Source: a virus. From it: DNA of 64,000 nucleotides. The stretch covers positions 1 to 64,000 of IMG/VR virus record IMGVR_UViG_3300043419_000665; one strand, given 5' to 3'. The notes beneath the pieces were generated by a model. That model saw only the letters and a program-made list of their open reading frames with translations, was not told where the DNA came from and did no database searches. Shown here in pieces: positions 1 through 8,296 of this stretch. Within the stretch, counting starts at the first letter, position 1. Every line of letters starts with the position of its first letter. The position numbers and the translations under genes are program-made.

Positions 1-1907
1 GTTTCTCCTGCATCCCCTGCTCTTTCTGCGAACTCAACAAACGCTGAAGCAAGTGCTGGATTGCCCTTCATCTGCTCAGCAATCTGTGCGACTTCTGATG
101 CCTTGATACCAAGGTCTCCAGCAATTTCTGCCTTTGCTTCTTGTGTTAAAGACTTTAGAGTTTGGCTAACTGCTGCTACCTGCTCTGCAGAAAGTTTAAC
201 TAATTTGTTATCCTTGCTTGTAAGGTTAGCAATAACTCCAGATAAATCTTCTGATGTACCAGTTCCCTTTTCAGGAATAAGTGCAGCAAGTTCTTCATCC
301 TTTATTTCAGGATTCTTTTCTGGCTCTGGTGTTGGTTCTGGCAATGGCTCTGGAGAAGGCTCTATAGAAGGCTCTATGGTAGGCTCTGGCTTTGGCTTAG
401 GCTCTTCTGTAGGTGTTGGCTTTGGCTCCTCTGGCTTTGTAGGTTCAGGCTTTGGATTCTCTGTTGGATCTGGCTTAGGGCCTGGCTGTGTTGGCTTTGG
501 ACCTGGCTCTTCTGTTCCAGTAACATTAGTTGGCTTTGGCTCTGGTTTATCTGTTGGTGGTGTAGAAGGCTTTGGCTTTTCTGGTTCAACAGTAGGCTTT
601 GGTGAAGGCTCTGGCTTAGGTTGATTTGCTGCAGCGTTTGCTGCTGCTTGCGCTATAGCCATTTGAATTTCTCTTTGCAACTGCTTGTCATAATAATTCC
701 AGGCATCTTGAATTGCATTATTAACATCATTAACTGCTTCATTAAAATCATTTATCGCATTATCTTTTTCAGACAAAGCATCTGCTGTATTATTTACTGC
801 GTTGTCGTACTCAGATTCTTTGTTTATTAGTGTTTGATTCAAGGAGTTTAGTATTGCGACTTCTTGGTTGTATACATTTAACTTATCATTATATTCTGAC
901 AAGGCATTATTATAATCTTGTTGTGCTGCATTTCGTGTTGCAAGTGCTTGATTATAGGCATCTATTTCTGACTGTGTTGGTCCTGATCCAGATGAGAATG
1001 TATTAAGATTACAAGAGAATCCTACTCCCCATCCACCAGTATAATCACAACCTGCTCCAGTCCACCCTCCAGGTATTGCCCATCCAAGATGATAAGATCC
1101 TGGTCCGCCTCCGTTATACCACCATACCTCTACATTTAAAGTTTTGTTTTGACTTACATCATATACTGGAGAGTATGCACTCCATGTTGCCCCTTGCTCA
1201 CGCCAGTTATTAACTGCAAGATTTCCATTAACAAACATTCTAAAACCATCGTCTGTGTATCCTGCAAAATATGTTGATGTCCAGTGATTCGGCACTGTTA
1301 TTTGTCCAGTAAACTTAACTATAAAATTTTGATATCTATTTCCACAAACTGGAAGTTGCATTGAGTTAGAGTTCCAAGTTCCTTCGCATAGCACAGATCC
1401 TGGGGTAGCGACATTACCCTGTCTAACAAGAGTATAAACAGTGTATGCCAAACCTGGACCTCCAGAAGACTGCATATTAGACTGTGTGGTTTGGAGATTG
1501 ATGTTGGCTATATTCAGAGAATCCTGGGCATCGTTCTTATCCTTAAAGGCATTGTTTCTATTCTCAAGAGCAATTGCTACTGTGGCTGTCTGCCCATCTA
1601 CATTTGACTGGGCAAGTTCTACTTCTTCTAATGCTAATTCTTCTGCTTCTACTGCATCTTCATAGTCTTTAATTGAGGCATCTCTTACATCCAGCAGATT
1701 TTTGGCGTACATAAACTTGTTCTCTGCTATGTCAATCATGTCTATTAGACCATCTTTATAGTCTAATTTATCTACTGCGCTATTGAGGTTTTCAATCTGC
1801 TTGGCTGCAACAGTTAGAGGGTCGTCAGAATGAGCCTCTGTAGGGGCTATTATGAGCCATCCAAAGGCTAATATTGTAGCGATTGCTATGCGTGATAATC
1901 GTTTTAT
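1..1907 (-). CDS. Secreted PA14-domain protein with coiled coils and a proline-rich linker (3' end outside window)
   Basis: At least 635 codons are present; the C-terminus lies beyond the window. The N-terminus has Lys and Arg, then a hydrophobic stretch ending near APTEAHS, which I read as a signal peptide. Residues about 30-150 are a charged helical region. Residues about 155-303 look like a PA14 carbohydrate-binding beta barrel, with the typical GYTDDGFRMFVNG segment and aromatic-rich strands. A second Asn/Gln/Ala-rich helical region follows (about 308-420), then a Pro/Lys/Glu linker of repeated PKPEP-type units (about 425-535) and a helical tail. A secreted, surface-binding protein is inferred. 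No ATG, GTG or TTG is in frame near the start. An ATA codon at 1907 lies 7 nt after AAGGGGG and is my best start; an upstream CTG is the alternative. The gene is last in the transcription order after terminase. Confidence 0.72.
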   Translation of the reverse strand, partial: MKRLSRIAIATILAFGWLIIAPTEAHSDDPLTVAAKQIENLNSAVDKLDYKDGLIDMIDIAENKFMYAKNLLDVRDASIKDYEDAVEAEELALEEVELAQSNVDGQTATVAIALENRNNAFKDKNDAQDSLNIANINLQTTQSNMQSSGGPGLAYTVYTLVRQGNVATPGSVLCEGTWNSNSMQLPVCGNRYQNFIVKFTGQITVPNHWTSTYFAGYTDDGFRMFVNGNLAVNNWREQGATWSAYSPVYDVSQNKTLNVEVWWYNGGGPGSYHLGWAIPGGWTGAGCDYTGGWGVGFSCNLNTFSSGSGPTQSEIDAYNQALATRNAAQQDYNNALSEYNDKLNVYNQEVAILNSLNQTLINKESEYDNAVNNTADALSEKDNAINDFNEAVNDVNNAIQDAWNYYDKQLQREIQMAIAQAAANAAANQPKPEPSPKPTVEPEKPKPSTPPTDKPEPKPTNVTGTEEPGPKPTQPGPKPDPTENPKPEPTKPEEPKPTPTEEPKPKPEPTIEPSIEPSPEPLPEPTPEPEKNPEIKDEELAALIPEKGTGTSEDLSGVIANLTSKDNKLVKLSAEQVAAVSQTLKSLTQEAKAEIAGDLGIKASEVAQIAEQMKGNPALASAFVEFAERAGDAGE

Positions 1908-1945
1908 TTGCCTTCCCCCTTGCAGACGACATGTCTGATAGGATG

Positions 1946-1954
1946 ATTATACCA
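1946..1954 (-). promoter_or_regulatory. Extended -10 promoter (TGGTATAAT) for the PA14 protein gene
   Basis: The minus strand reads TGGTATAAT just after the terminator of the preceding gene. No good -35 is visible because the -35 position falls in the T-tract of that terminator. The predicted leader is roughly 30 nt and carries the AAGGGGG ribosome binding site. Confidence 0.5.
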
Positions 1955-1965
1955 TTTTATTGCAC

Positions 1966-1994
1966 AAAAAAAGGGCTACCGTAATTGGTAACCC
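1966..1994 (-). terminator. Rho-independent terminator after the Ig-like secreted protein gene
   Basis: On the minus strand GGGTTACC pairs with GGTAGCCC (eight pairs including one G-U) around a 6-nt loop. It is followed directly by seven T residues and lies 18 nt after the stop codon at 2012. Confidence 0.85.
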
Positions 1995-2011
1995 CTTTAA
2001 TGTTGGACTAA

Positions 2012-3151
2012 TTACTTAACAAGAGTAACCTTAGCCTTTGGATTCTTTGCATTCCATTGGCGAGCCAACTTGTTGAAAGCATCCTTAAGTGACTTGATTG
2101 CTGCAGCATTATCTGCTGTCAACTTAGCAACGACTGCATCATGTGCAACCTTTACATCAGCAAGTGCCTTATCTGAAGCAACCTTTGCATCTGCTAGTGC
2201 CTTTGCTGAAGCAGCCTTCTCTGCTGCTAGAGCAGCATCTGAAGCAACCTTTGCAGCAGCAGCATCCACAGCAGCCTTTAGAACTGCAGCATCTGCTACA
2301 GCCTTAGCAGCAAGTGCTGCATCCTTAGCAGCCTTTTCTGCAGCAAGTTCTGTGATTAGATCACGAACAGCAATTTCTGCAAATGGTGCAAGTGTACGAG
2401 CAGTTAGACCTACTACGTCTGCAGAAGCAGCATCAGAAGATGTTGTTGGTGCAAATGTGATAAGTGCTCGTGAGCCAGTTGTTGGAAGAGTTGCCTTGAA
2501 GGTTGCTGTTCCAAAATCTGCAAGTGTAGCACCAGTTGTTACTGTTGCTGTGTCTAGTGTTGCTGTTGCAGCAAAGACTGTTGCAGTAATTGACTTACCA
2601 GATACCTTATTACCAAATGCATCTGTTGCAGTTACTGTAATGTCCTGCTTTGTTCCTGCTGCACCTGATGTAGGTGCTGCAACTGTTAGGTTATTAATCT
2701 TTCCAGCAGTTCCCTGTACATAGTATGTAAGGGTTGTTCCACCGTTGTTGATTACAACTGTACCAATTGCTGTTGTCTTTGTGTAGACAAAAAATGTTGC
2801 AGTTGTTCCAGTACCTGTTGCAATTGTCAAAGATGATGATCCTGACGATGCTCCTACTGGTGCTGCTGATGTGTTTAGTGCTGATACGATTGTTGCGTTA
2901 GTTGCTACTGCAGAAACTGATGTTCCTGCTGCTACTGTTGCTACAAAACGCAATGCATCTGTTGCATCAATTACGTTATCTTCTGGGACTGGCAATGCAG
3001 CAGGTGTAGCAATTACACCGTTAGTGGTGTTTGCTGTACCATTTAGCGTTACTGCGACTGTCATTACTGTAGCATTTGCAGGTGCTACTGCGACCATGCC
3101 CAAAGTCATGGCTGCAACCACGGCTAGTGCGATCTTCTTGAATGAATTCAT
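2012..3151 (-). CDS. Secreted Ala/Thr-rich protein with an Ig-like domain and Ala-rich coiled coil
   Basis: This 379-residue protein starts with a classical signal peptide (MNSFKKIALAVVAAMTLG, cleavage likely after APANA). Residues about 28-155 are Ala/Thr/Val-rich beta-type sequence. Residues about 158-245 resemble a bacterial Ig-like (invasin/Big-type) domain, with the motif ITVTATDAFGNKVSGK. Residues about 260-360 form an Ala/Lys/Asp heptad-like helix, and the basic tail ends AKVTLVK. The ATG follows AAGGAGA at normal spacing. The gene begins 16 bases after terL and ends in its own terminator. The architecture resembles envelope or S-layer-associated proteins of planktonic actinobacteria, but I cannot name a family. 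A role on the infected cell surface or as virion decoration is inference. Host origin is possible, yet base composition does not differ obviously from its neighbours. Confidence 0.75.
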   Translation of the reverse strand: MNSFKKIALAVVAAMTLGMVAVAPANATVMTVAVTLNGTANTTNGVIATPAALPVPEDNVIDATDALRFVATVAAGTSVSAVATNATIVSALNTSAAPVGASSGSSSLTIATGTGTTATFFVYTKTTAIGTVVINNGGTTLTYYVQGTAGKINNLTVAAPTSGAAGTKQDITVTATDAFGNKVSGKSITATVFAATATLDTATVTTGATLADFGTATFKATLPTTGSRALITFAPTTSSDAASADVVGLTARTLAPFAEIAVRDLITELAAEKAAKDAALAAKAVADAAVLKAAVDAAAAKVASDAALAAEKAASAKALADAKVASDKALADVKVAHDAVVAKLTADNAAAIKSLKDAFNKLARQWNAKNPKAKVTLVK

Positions 3152-3167
3152 TCGTATTTCTCCTTAT

Positions 3168-4949
3168 TTATAGTAGATTAAATCTATCCAGATAATCTTT
3201 TACATCATCTGGCATAGGTTTATATTGTATCACGTTGTCAGGTAGTTCGTCAACTCGCTTAGATCTATCTCTAAAAGTGTGAACCTCTACCTCAGTGTCT
3301 ATATTTTTAGGGGTATGAGATATAGCCCCAAAAATAGCACCACACACAGCATCAGCCAAGTCCTTTGACTTTTTGCGTGGGTGGTCAACTCTATCATTTT
3401 TCATAATTTTTAACTGTGTTAGTTCATCAAATAATAAATCAATTGCTGGCATGGCAAGTCTTTCCTCGTAAACAAGCATAGCCATATCTTCGTAGTGCTT
3501 CTTAGCAACAGAAACAGTATCTGTTCTCATTCCAACCTGCTTCAACTCATTCTGAATATCAAAGGATTGCCAGCGGTCAAAAGAAACCATGCCAATATCA
3601 AACCCAAGTCTTCTAAGGTTCTGAATCCACTGTTTAACCTCAGATAGGTTAACTGGGCCCTCAACCTTTGGCTCCCACCATGCTACTGCATCTACTACTA
3701 CTATAGGGGCCACCTGTTCATAATTGTTAATTACTTGAATGTTTACCCATTTTTCTACATGTGCAATTGCTACGGCACACTTGTCATGCTTTTGTGCAAG
3801 GTCAGCGTGTACATAATATTTCTTAGTTGGGTCTGGTTTAAATGCTTCATCAAACCTTTTAAATGTATCTACTGGGTTTCTTAATGTCATGCAGGCTCTT
3901 ACTTTATCTGCCTGCTTAAAGAATGCATCCGATGCAAATGTTGGTACACATGCAAAACGCATCATTGCATCACCAAGGTCTGTCATGAATGCAATCATGA
4001 AATCATCTATCTTACGAGTAGGGTTTACTTCCCATGTAGGTCTCTTTAGTGCAAATACTCCAGGATATTTGTATGATGTAATCTGATCTTCATCCCACGA
4101 AATTTCAAATGTGTTGTCTGGGCTATCTTCTGGAAGCAATGGATTAATAGTAAACTTGTGTGTTCTTTCTATTACTTCCTTTTCAGCAACAACATCATCA
4201 TATCTTTCTGAAATAAAGTCACCTGGATAGCGTGGGAATGAAAGCAAAACAACCTTGCCAAGGTCTGGGAATCGAGAGTCTACTGATCCACGGAAAGCCT
4301 TGTAGATATTATCAGCAGTCTTTCCTTGTTCATTGCCTGTTCCGACCTCAGATGCAAAACCAGAAATCTCATCAAGCACTGCAAGAAGAAGGTTCAAGCC
4401 CTCATGTGATTCACGCTCTGAGTGACCAGAGTAAACAGTAATTGATTTATCAAATTCAATTGAGTCAGCCTTTGCATAATACTTTCCAGCAAACCAAGGA
4501 GATCTTTCAATCTTTGATTTAAAACCTTTAAAGAAAACATTCTTAGCCTGTTGAGCGTTAATCGCTACGTTAATCAAGTCAATAGCATCTCCAGAGGGCT
4601 TACCAAAATACTTTGCTGGGTCTTTAAGGCATAGAAGTTTATATACGATATATGAACAGGCTACAGTTGATGTGAAGTCTTTTCCAGATCCCTTGCCAAG
4701 TTGCAGGATAATCTCGTTCTTTGTGTACTTATTATAGTACTGGGTTCCTTTTTCTTCCCCCATAATATTTATCAAATCCTCTTTGCGGTAGATCTGACTC
4801 ATTGCTTCTACGATATCGTATTGAATATCAGAAAGTGGGGGCTGTCCAAGGTATGCTTCACCTTCTACAAACGTTCTTGCATCTACTGGGGTCTCATTAA
4901 AATGATCATCCTGTAGTGCCTCTAAGAACTCATTGAACATCGTGGACAA
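3168..4949 (-). CDS. terL: Terminase large subunit
   Basis: The 593-residue packaging motor would cut concatemeric DNA and pump it through the portal using ATP. The Walker A-like segment LGKGSGKDF is near residue 85, and a hydrophobic strand ending LDEISG near residue 192 supplies the Walker B Asp-Glu. The C-terminal RNase H-like nuclease begins near residue 378 with YVHADLAQKHDKCAVAI, whose Asp is the first metal ligand. The length is normal for the family. The TTG at 4949 has GAGGTGA six bases upstream; an ATG three codons later is the alternative. The gene overlaps the small-subunit candidate by 20 bases, as terminase pairs often do. It lies far from portal and capsid genes, which is unusual for this class of phage. 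Confidence 0.93.
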   Translation of the reverse strand: MSTMFNEFLEALQDDHFNETPVDARTFVEGEAYLGQPPLSDIQYDIVEAMSQIYRKEDLINIMGEEKGTQYYNKYTKNEIILQLGKGSGKDFTSTVACSYIVYKLLCLKDPAKYFGKPSGDAIDLINVAINAQQAKNVFFKGFKSKIERSPWFAGKYYAKADSIEFDKSITVYSGHSERESHEGLNLLLAVLDEISGFASEVGTGNEQGKTADNIYKAFRGSVDSRFPDLGKVVLLSFPRYPGDFISERYDDVVAEKEVIERTHKFTINPLLPEDSPDNTFEISWDEDQITSYKYPGVFALKRPTWEVNPTRKIDDFMIAFMTDLGDAMMRFACVPTFASDAFFKQADKVRACMTLRNPVDTFKRFDEAFKPDPTKKYYVHADLAQKHDKCAVAIAHVEKWVNIQVINNYEQVAPIVVVDAVAWWEPKVEGPVNLSEVKQWIQNLRRLGFDIGMVSFDRWQSFDIQNELKQVGMRTDTVSVAKKHYEDMAMLVYEERLAMPAIDLLFDELTQLKIMKNDRVDHPRKKSKDLADAVCGAIFGAISHTPKNIDTEVEVHTFRDRSKRVDELPDNVIQYKPMPDDVKDYLDRFNLL

Positions 4950-5466
4950 CGGTAATCACCTCATTGTTTTTTGCAAATGAAGATAGCCTACGCATAATCT
5001 CATCACGAACCTGTGGGTACTCTGAGGCAATATCTTTTAGAATAAGAACAAGGATCTCTTGACGCTTTTCAATTTCCATCATCTCTTCTGCAAGTTCTTT
5101 ATTCTCAAGAAGTCCAGCCTTTTGTAGCATGTCAATACGCTTAGACTCAATGTCCATTACAAGTTTGATGGCAGCAGTCTTTGCGCTAAGGTTATTTGTC
5201 ATAGACGCTTCATCAATAACTTCGTATGTACGAGACACTAACTTGCTATAGTGTGTGTCTGCTGCTGCTAGTGCCTCTTTAGCACGAGCACGGATAGCAT
5301 CGTTAGCAGATGCCATAACCTTCCACTCATTGATAAGTGTAACGACTCTTTGTCTTGGAATATCAAGTTGTTTTGAAATTACAGTTGGGTCGTTGCCCTT
5401 TAGGTATTCTTCTACTACTTGATTAACTTGGTCAAGGTGCTTAACTAAATCATCTTCAGTTGACAT
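4930..5466 (-). CDS. Probable terminase small subunit
   Basis: The protein has 178 residues. Residues about 20-50 form a helix-turn-helix-like segment (ISKQLDIPRQRVVTLINEW), followed by a long helical region rich in Ala, Glu and Lys. That is the usual plan of a small terminase: DNA binding, then oligomerisation. Its place directly before terL, with overlapping ends, is the main support. The start ATG at 5466 follows AGAGGG. It would recognise the packaging site and recruit the large subunit. Sequence alone would also allow another HTH protein. Confidence 0.68.
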   Translation of the reverse strand: MSTEDDLVKHLDQVNQVVEEYLKGNDPTVISKQLDIPRQRVVTLINEWKVMASANDAIRARAKEALAAADTHYSKLVSRTYEVIDEASMTNNLSAKTAAIKLVMDIESKRIDMLQKAGLLENKELAEEMMEIEKRQEILVLILKDIASEYPQVRDEIMRRLSSFAKNNEVITVVHDVQ

Positions 5467-5698
5467 ACTTGCCCTCTAGCCTATTTATTTCATCTTTTAT
5501 GTAGAAGATTGCTTTCTCAAGATCCTGAATGGTTTTTGATTCATCCTTGATTCCTGCTCTCCATAAATACTTAAATGCATTTCCAATGTTGAAGTTGCGA
5601 TGTCTTGTTATCTGAATACACTCTACACCAGAAGGATCTGTTGTGTAGTGAGTTGGATGATTGACTTGATCAACAGTTATATTTAGGCTCTCACTCAT
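5456..5698 (-). CDS. DUF3310-family small phage protein
   Basis: The protein has 80 residues when started at the ATG at 5698, which follows GGGAGG; the open frame extends further upstream without a better start. The motifs VNHPTHYTTDPSGVECIQI and GNAFKYLWRAGIKD, followed by a helix of the type DLEKAIFYIKDEI, are those of DUF3310. This family is common in phages and is sometimes annotated as nucleotide kinase-like, although no kinase motif is visible in this domain. It overlaps the small membrane protein gene by 8 bases and the terminase small subunit gene by 11 bases, so the four genes from HTH protein to terminase are likely translated from one message. The biochemical role is unknown. Confidence 0.8.
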   Translation of the reverse strand: MSESLNITVDQVNHPTHYTTDPSGVECIQITRHRNFNIGNAFKYLWRAGIKDESKTIQDLEKAIFYIKDEINRLEGKYVN

Positions 5699-5813
5699 CG
5701 TCTTCCTCCCAATCAAACTCCTGTGGCATATTCCGCAGTGTTGCAGTTGCATACGAAATACCAACTGCTGCTACCAATGATAATACAAAAAGAATGTACT
5801 TAATCTTTTTCAT
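5691..5813 (-). CDS. Small single-span membrane protein (40 aa)
   Basis: This small gene encodes MKKIKYILFVLSLVAAVGIS followed by an acidic tail ending EEDDE. It has a basic N-terminus, one hydrophobic segment (residues about 6-25) and an acidic cytoplasmic or periplasmic end. Its ATG overlaps the stop of the HTH gene (ATGA) and its stop overlaps the start of the DUF3310 gene, which supports real translation. It could be a membrane-active early protein or a lysis accessory protein, but nothing in the sequence decides this. Confidence 0.6.
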   Translation of the reverse strand: MKKIKYILFVLSLVAAVGISYATATLRNMPQEFDWEEDDE

Positions 5814-5965
5814 CGCTTTGATTTCCTTAATCCAAATTTAGCAAGGTAAACATAGACAGTTTCTAATGAGCATCCACATTCCTTTGCAATATCTTCTGGT
5901 GTTTTTTTATCCATAAGATATCTCTTACGCATAAATGTTTCACTTGTATATAGTTTAGCACCCAT
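5810..5965 (-). CDS. Small helix-turn-helix DNA-binding protein (51 aa)
   Basis: The reading frame encodes 51 residues with a clear helix-turn-helix: KTPEDIAKECGCSLETVYVYL, then KFGLRKSKR. This resembles the minimal HTH domains found in phage regulators and in terminase small subunits. A TTGACA-17-TAAACT promoter overlaps the first codons. The transcript from it would begin inside the annotated frame, and translation might then start at the ATG 11 codons later (5932). The stop overlaps the start of the membrane protein gene. A regulator of the packaging operon or a second terminase helper are both possible. Confidence 0.65.
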   Translation of the reverse strand: MGAKLYTSETFMRKRYLMDKKTPEDIAKECGCSLETVYVYLAKFGLRKSKR

Positions 5966-5980
5966 GAGATTAATTGTCAA
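5952..5980 (-). promoter_or_regulatory. Sigma70-type promoter TTGACA-17-TAAACT
   Basis: The minus strand carries TTGACA (5975-5980), a 17-base spacer and TAAACT (5952-5957), with TGC just before the -10 (extended -10). The -35 overlaps the stop codon of the upstream gene. It probably drives the HTH, membrane protein, DUF3310 and terminase genes. A near-copy occurs at 14732-14761. Confidence 0.65.
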
Positions 5981-6615
5981 GCCTCCATCTCATTAATTTC
6001 ATAATTGAATCTGTCAGAGTTTTCTAAGATCCATTTATCCTGATTTTCAACGTCATATTTTCTTTCATTAATTATTCTATCAATCAAGTATTCTTTTTCA
6101 AGGGTAAATGAAGGCTCATAAATACGCACTCTATTGTTAGGTTGAATCGCAAAGTTTCCGTCATCTCTTTGTATTACGTGTCCACACTTATGATCTGCAG
6201 GGCTTTCAGAGTATCCGTCATCTAAAACATTTGTATCTGGATTGTGCCAGTCTAATGTAAATAGATATGTACCCTTGTGCATTGTCTTTGTTCTGTCAAT
6301 GTAAGACATTCTAAGATTTGTTAGATTTTCAAATCTTGTTACAGCAATGTGATGACTGAAAGAATTCCATAATACCAGGTTGTGTAGGTCTGGCTCAGGT
6401 ATACCTGGCTCTGTGCAAAAGGCAGAGATAGGAAGTCTCCACCAAAGACCACCATCTGGCATCATAATATGAAATAGTGGGCTTCTAGACTTTAAACTTG
6501 ATACGCCAAAGACGACACACTCAAAGTATTTGTCATGACTATCTTGGTGATTTCTTAAATAATTTCCTCTTACATAGCAATGTATTGGTGGTATGTTTGC
6601 ATTTAACTCTGGCAT
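5977..6615 (-). CDS. Conserved-looking phage protein of unknown function
   Basis: I do not recognise the function of this 212-residue protein. It is rich in aromatic residues and His, with no signal peptide, membrane segment or known catalytic motif. The N-terminal half (GNYLRNHQDSHDKYFECVVF, then DGGLWWRLPISAFC) looks like a compact beta fold, and the C-terminal 60 residues are helical and charged. It starts with TAATG overlap on the RuvC-like gene and follows a GGAGGGA ribosome binding site, so it is co-translated with recombination genes. That position suggests a DNA metabolism or host-takeover role, which is only inference. Confidence 0.6.
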   Translation of the reverse strand: MPELNANIPPIHCYVRGNYLRNHQDSHDKYFECVVFGVSSLKSRSPLFHIMMPDGGLWWRLPISAFCTEPGIPEPDLHNLVLWNSFSHHIAVTRFENLTNLRMSYIDRTKTMHKGTYLFTLDWHNPDTNVLDDGYSESPADHKCGHVIQRDDGNFAIQPNNRVRIYEPSFTLEKEYLIDRIINERKYDVENQDKWILENSDRFNYEINEMEA

Positions 6616-7211
6616 TATTCAGTCCCTCCTACTGCTTTATTCCAATTCTTCATTGCCCAGTGGCCAATACCACAGGCATCTGCTACATCATTATCTGTAA
6701 TTGTTCTATCGTATTGCATGTTAATAAAACTAATCGTTCTTTGCTTTCGTATTTCTCTTTCGTAAGACTTGAGCCATGACTCTGACTTCCCTGGATTTTG
6801 TGACTTAATAAATAGTTTTTCATCTTTAGAAATCTTCTTGTTTCCAATAAAGTTCTGCCAAGTAATTGGTGCTACCTTGCCTATAATCTTAGTACCAGAC
6901 TGTCCTGCTGCTCCAAGTATTGCACCCTGAACAAGAGCAAGATCTGCAGCAGTCTTAGGGCTATTCATAAATACTGTGTGCTCAATAACGATAGCCTCAA
7001 AGCCTTCATATATATCAAGGAAAGCCTTTACTTTTTGTCCAGCATCCATAACCTTTTCGTAGGTATTCTTGCCTTTAAAATTAATCTTGCCTACCGACTT
7101 TAATGTTTTTTCTTGAGTATTGAAAATAGCAAAGGCAAGACTATTAGTGCTTGCATCTATAGCACAAATAGTTTTTGGAGGTTTATTTCCTATTGCCTCT
7201 GCTAGTTTCAT
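6615..7211 (-). CDS. RuvC-like Holliday junction resolvase
   Basis: The 198-residue protein has an RNase H-like nuclease fold. The first acidic strand is CAIDASTNSLAFAIF (residues about 16-30, metal-binding Asp), the second is FEAIVIEHTVF (about 72-82, Glu), and the last motif is NDVADACGIGHWA (about 174-187, Asp-x-x-Asp). This is the order and spacing of RuvC-type resolvases found in phages, which cut branched DNA before packaging. The gene overlaps the preceding zinc-finger gene by 4 bases and the following gene by 1 base. The sequence does not tell whether it cuts Holliday junctions or other flaps. Confidence 0.82.
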   Translation of the reverse strand: MKLAEAIGNKPPKTICAIDASTNSLAFAIFNTQEKTLKSVGKINFKGKNTYEKVMDAGQKVKAFLDIYEGFEAIVIEHTVFMNSPKTAADLALVQGAILGAAGQSGTKIIGKVAPITWQNFIGNKKISKDEKLFIKSQNPGKSESWLKSYEREIRKQRTISFINMQYDRTITDNDVADACGIGHWAMKNWNKAVGGTE

Positions 7212-7483
7212 TTTAAATTATCCTTTATTTCTTTTAGTGCTTTTGCTACGTCAGAAGGATTTACATTACACTTTACACAAAGACTTTCATCATTATATAT
7301 TGACAAAGGTTCTTTGCATGACTTGCAAGTTCTTTCCTTCCCCTTTCTTTTTTGTCGTCTATAAATTATATACCTTGCAGCAATTTTTTCTTTAGTAGAC
7401 ATATCTCTACATTCAGGTGAACAATATATCTGATAAGTTATATCTGTTTTAAATTGTTTGTCACACCATTGACAATGTTTCAT
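7208..7483 (-). CDS. Double zinc-finger protein (91 aa)
   Basis: Two Cys clusters are clear. The N-terminal one is CQWC with a partner YCSPEC (residues 4-25). The C-terminal one is CKSC with CVKC (about 53-74). A basic segment (YRRQKRKGKER) lies between them. Both clusters look able to bind zinc, and the protein is probably nucleic acid-binding. It overlaps the Cas4-like nuclease gene at its start and the RuvC-like gene at its end. No specific family is assigned. Confidence 0.7.
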   Translation of the reverse strand: MKHCQWCDKQFKTDITYQIYCSPECRDMSTKEKIAARYIIYRRQKRKGKERTCKSCKEPLSIYNDESLCVKCNVNPSDVAKALKEIKDNLK

Positions 7484-8261
7484 CTAGTGGCTCCAAGGAC
7501 TTTAGTTTAAAGTCTCCCTTACCAGCATCTGCACAAGCCTTTTTAATAGGACATGATTTGCAAATTTTTGAATTTGAGCGATAGTTCTTTTCAGGAAGGG
7601 TTCTGTCGACCCAAGCCTTACGAACTGATCTCATCCATTCAAACGTCTGGTCTACCCACCGACGATAATAATCATTTACTTCTACTGGAAGGATTAGCAA
7701 CTCATGGTTATTTTTATTCTCATAAATAAGAACTGCCTTAGCCTTCTTCAGAATTTTCATATAAATTAACAACTGAATAAGGTGACCGCTCTTAGGCTTA
7801 TTGTGTGCCTTGCGGTATTCAAACCCTTCGTTCATCATTGTTTTAATTTCACCAAGGAGTTCTTCTCCCTGCCAATTAACAATAACATCTCCATAGCCAA
7901 AGATTGGTGGATCATTATGTGTGATCTTAAATTCAGAATCTACAAGGAAGTCTGGAACATTACCCATTGCTTCTTGAATTCTTTCGTGTGACTTTGTTCC
8001 TGCAGTCATGTTTGCTGCGCTGTATGGTGTTGCATCATCTTCAAACATTTGTCCATCAAAAGCAAGGTACCAGTATCTTGGGCACTCTCCATGCCCATAG
8101 GCAATGGTTGATGGAGCAAAGGTTTTCTTTTGTGTTTGCTTGTCTATGCGGGTTACAGTATAGCCAGACTGAATTTTTTCAGTAAGACCAGCAACATCTA
8201 TTGCGTGTACTGGTGGCTTTTCCTGCTTAACCATAATCTGCTGTAATAAACTTTTTGTCAT
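7461..8261 (-). CDS. Cas4/RecB-like PD-(D/E)XK exonuclease with iron-sulfur cysteines
   Basis: The protein has 266 residues. The family motifs appear in order: a first Cys in GECPRYWYL (about 59), GTKSHERIQ (about 88-96), the catalytic GYGDVIV (about 122-128) and GEIKTM (about 137-142), the QxxxY-type motif HLIQLLIYM (about 160-168), and a C-terminal Cys cluster CKSCPIKKAC (about 234-243). Four Cys can hold a 4Fe-4S cluster as in Cas4 and AddB. Such phage proteins resect DNA ends in recombination-dependent replication, which fits the RecA, RuvC-like and resolvase genes nearby. No CRISPR array or other cas gene is in the window, so a CRISPR role is not supported. Confidence 0.88.
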   Translation of the reverse strand: MTKSLLQQIMVKQEKPPVHAIDVAGLTEKIQSGYTVTRIDKQTQKKTFAPSTIAYGHGECPRYWYLAFDGQMFEDDATPYSAANMTAGTKSHERIQEAMGNVPDFLVDSEFKITHNDPPIFGYGDVIVNWQGEELLGEIKTMMNEGFEYRKAHNKPKSGHLIQLLIYMKILKKAKAVLIYENKNNHELLILPVEVNDYYRRWVDQTFEWMRSVRKAWVDRTLPEKNYRSNSKICKSCPIKKACADAGKGDFKLKSLEPLDETLSMV

Positions 8262-8285
8262 GTTTTACTCGTTTCTATTAGTATA

Positions 8286-8293
8286 AGTATAGC
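8286..8293 (-). promoter_or_regulatory. Extended -10 promoter before the Cas4-like gene
   Basis: The minus strand reads TGCTATACT in the 35-base gap between the stop at 8297 and the ATG at 8261, followed by a second TATACT. No convincing -35 is visible. Confidence 0.45.
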
Positions 8294-8296
8294 AGA

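Noticed and set aside
61-624. Plus-strand reading frame rich in Gly, Ser and Val
   Set aside because: It is the shadow of the Pro-Lys-Glu linker of the minus-strand PA14 protein, which keeps a sensible domain order.
2070-2723. Long Ala/Ser-rich plus-strand reading frame
   Set aside because: It is antisense to the Ala-rich helix of the secreted protein; it has no ribosome binding site or recognisable domain.
7461-8261. CRISPR-associated Cas4 with a CRISPR system
   Set aside because: No repeat array and no other cas gene exist in the window; such nucleases are common in phage recombination modules.
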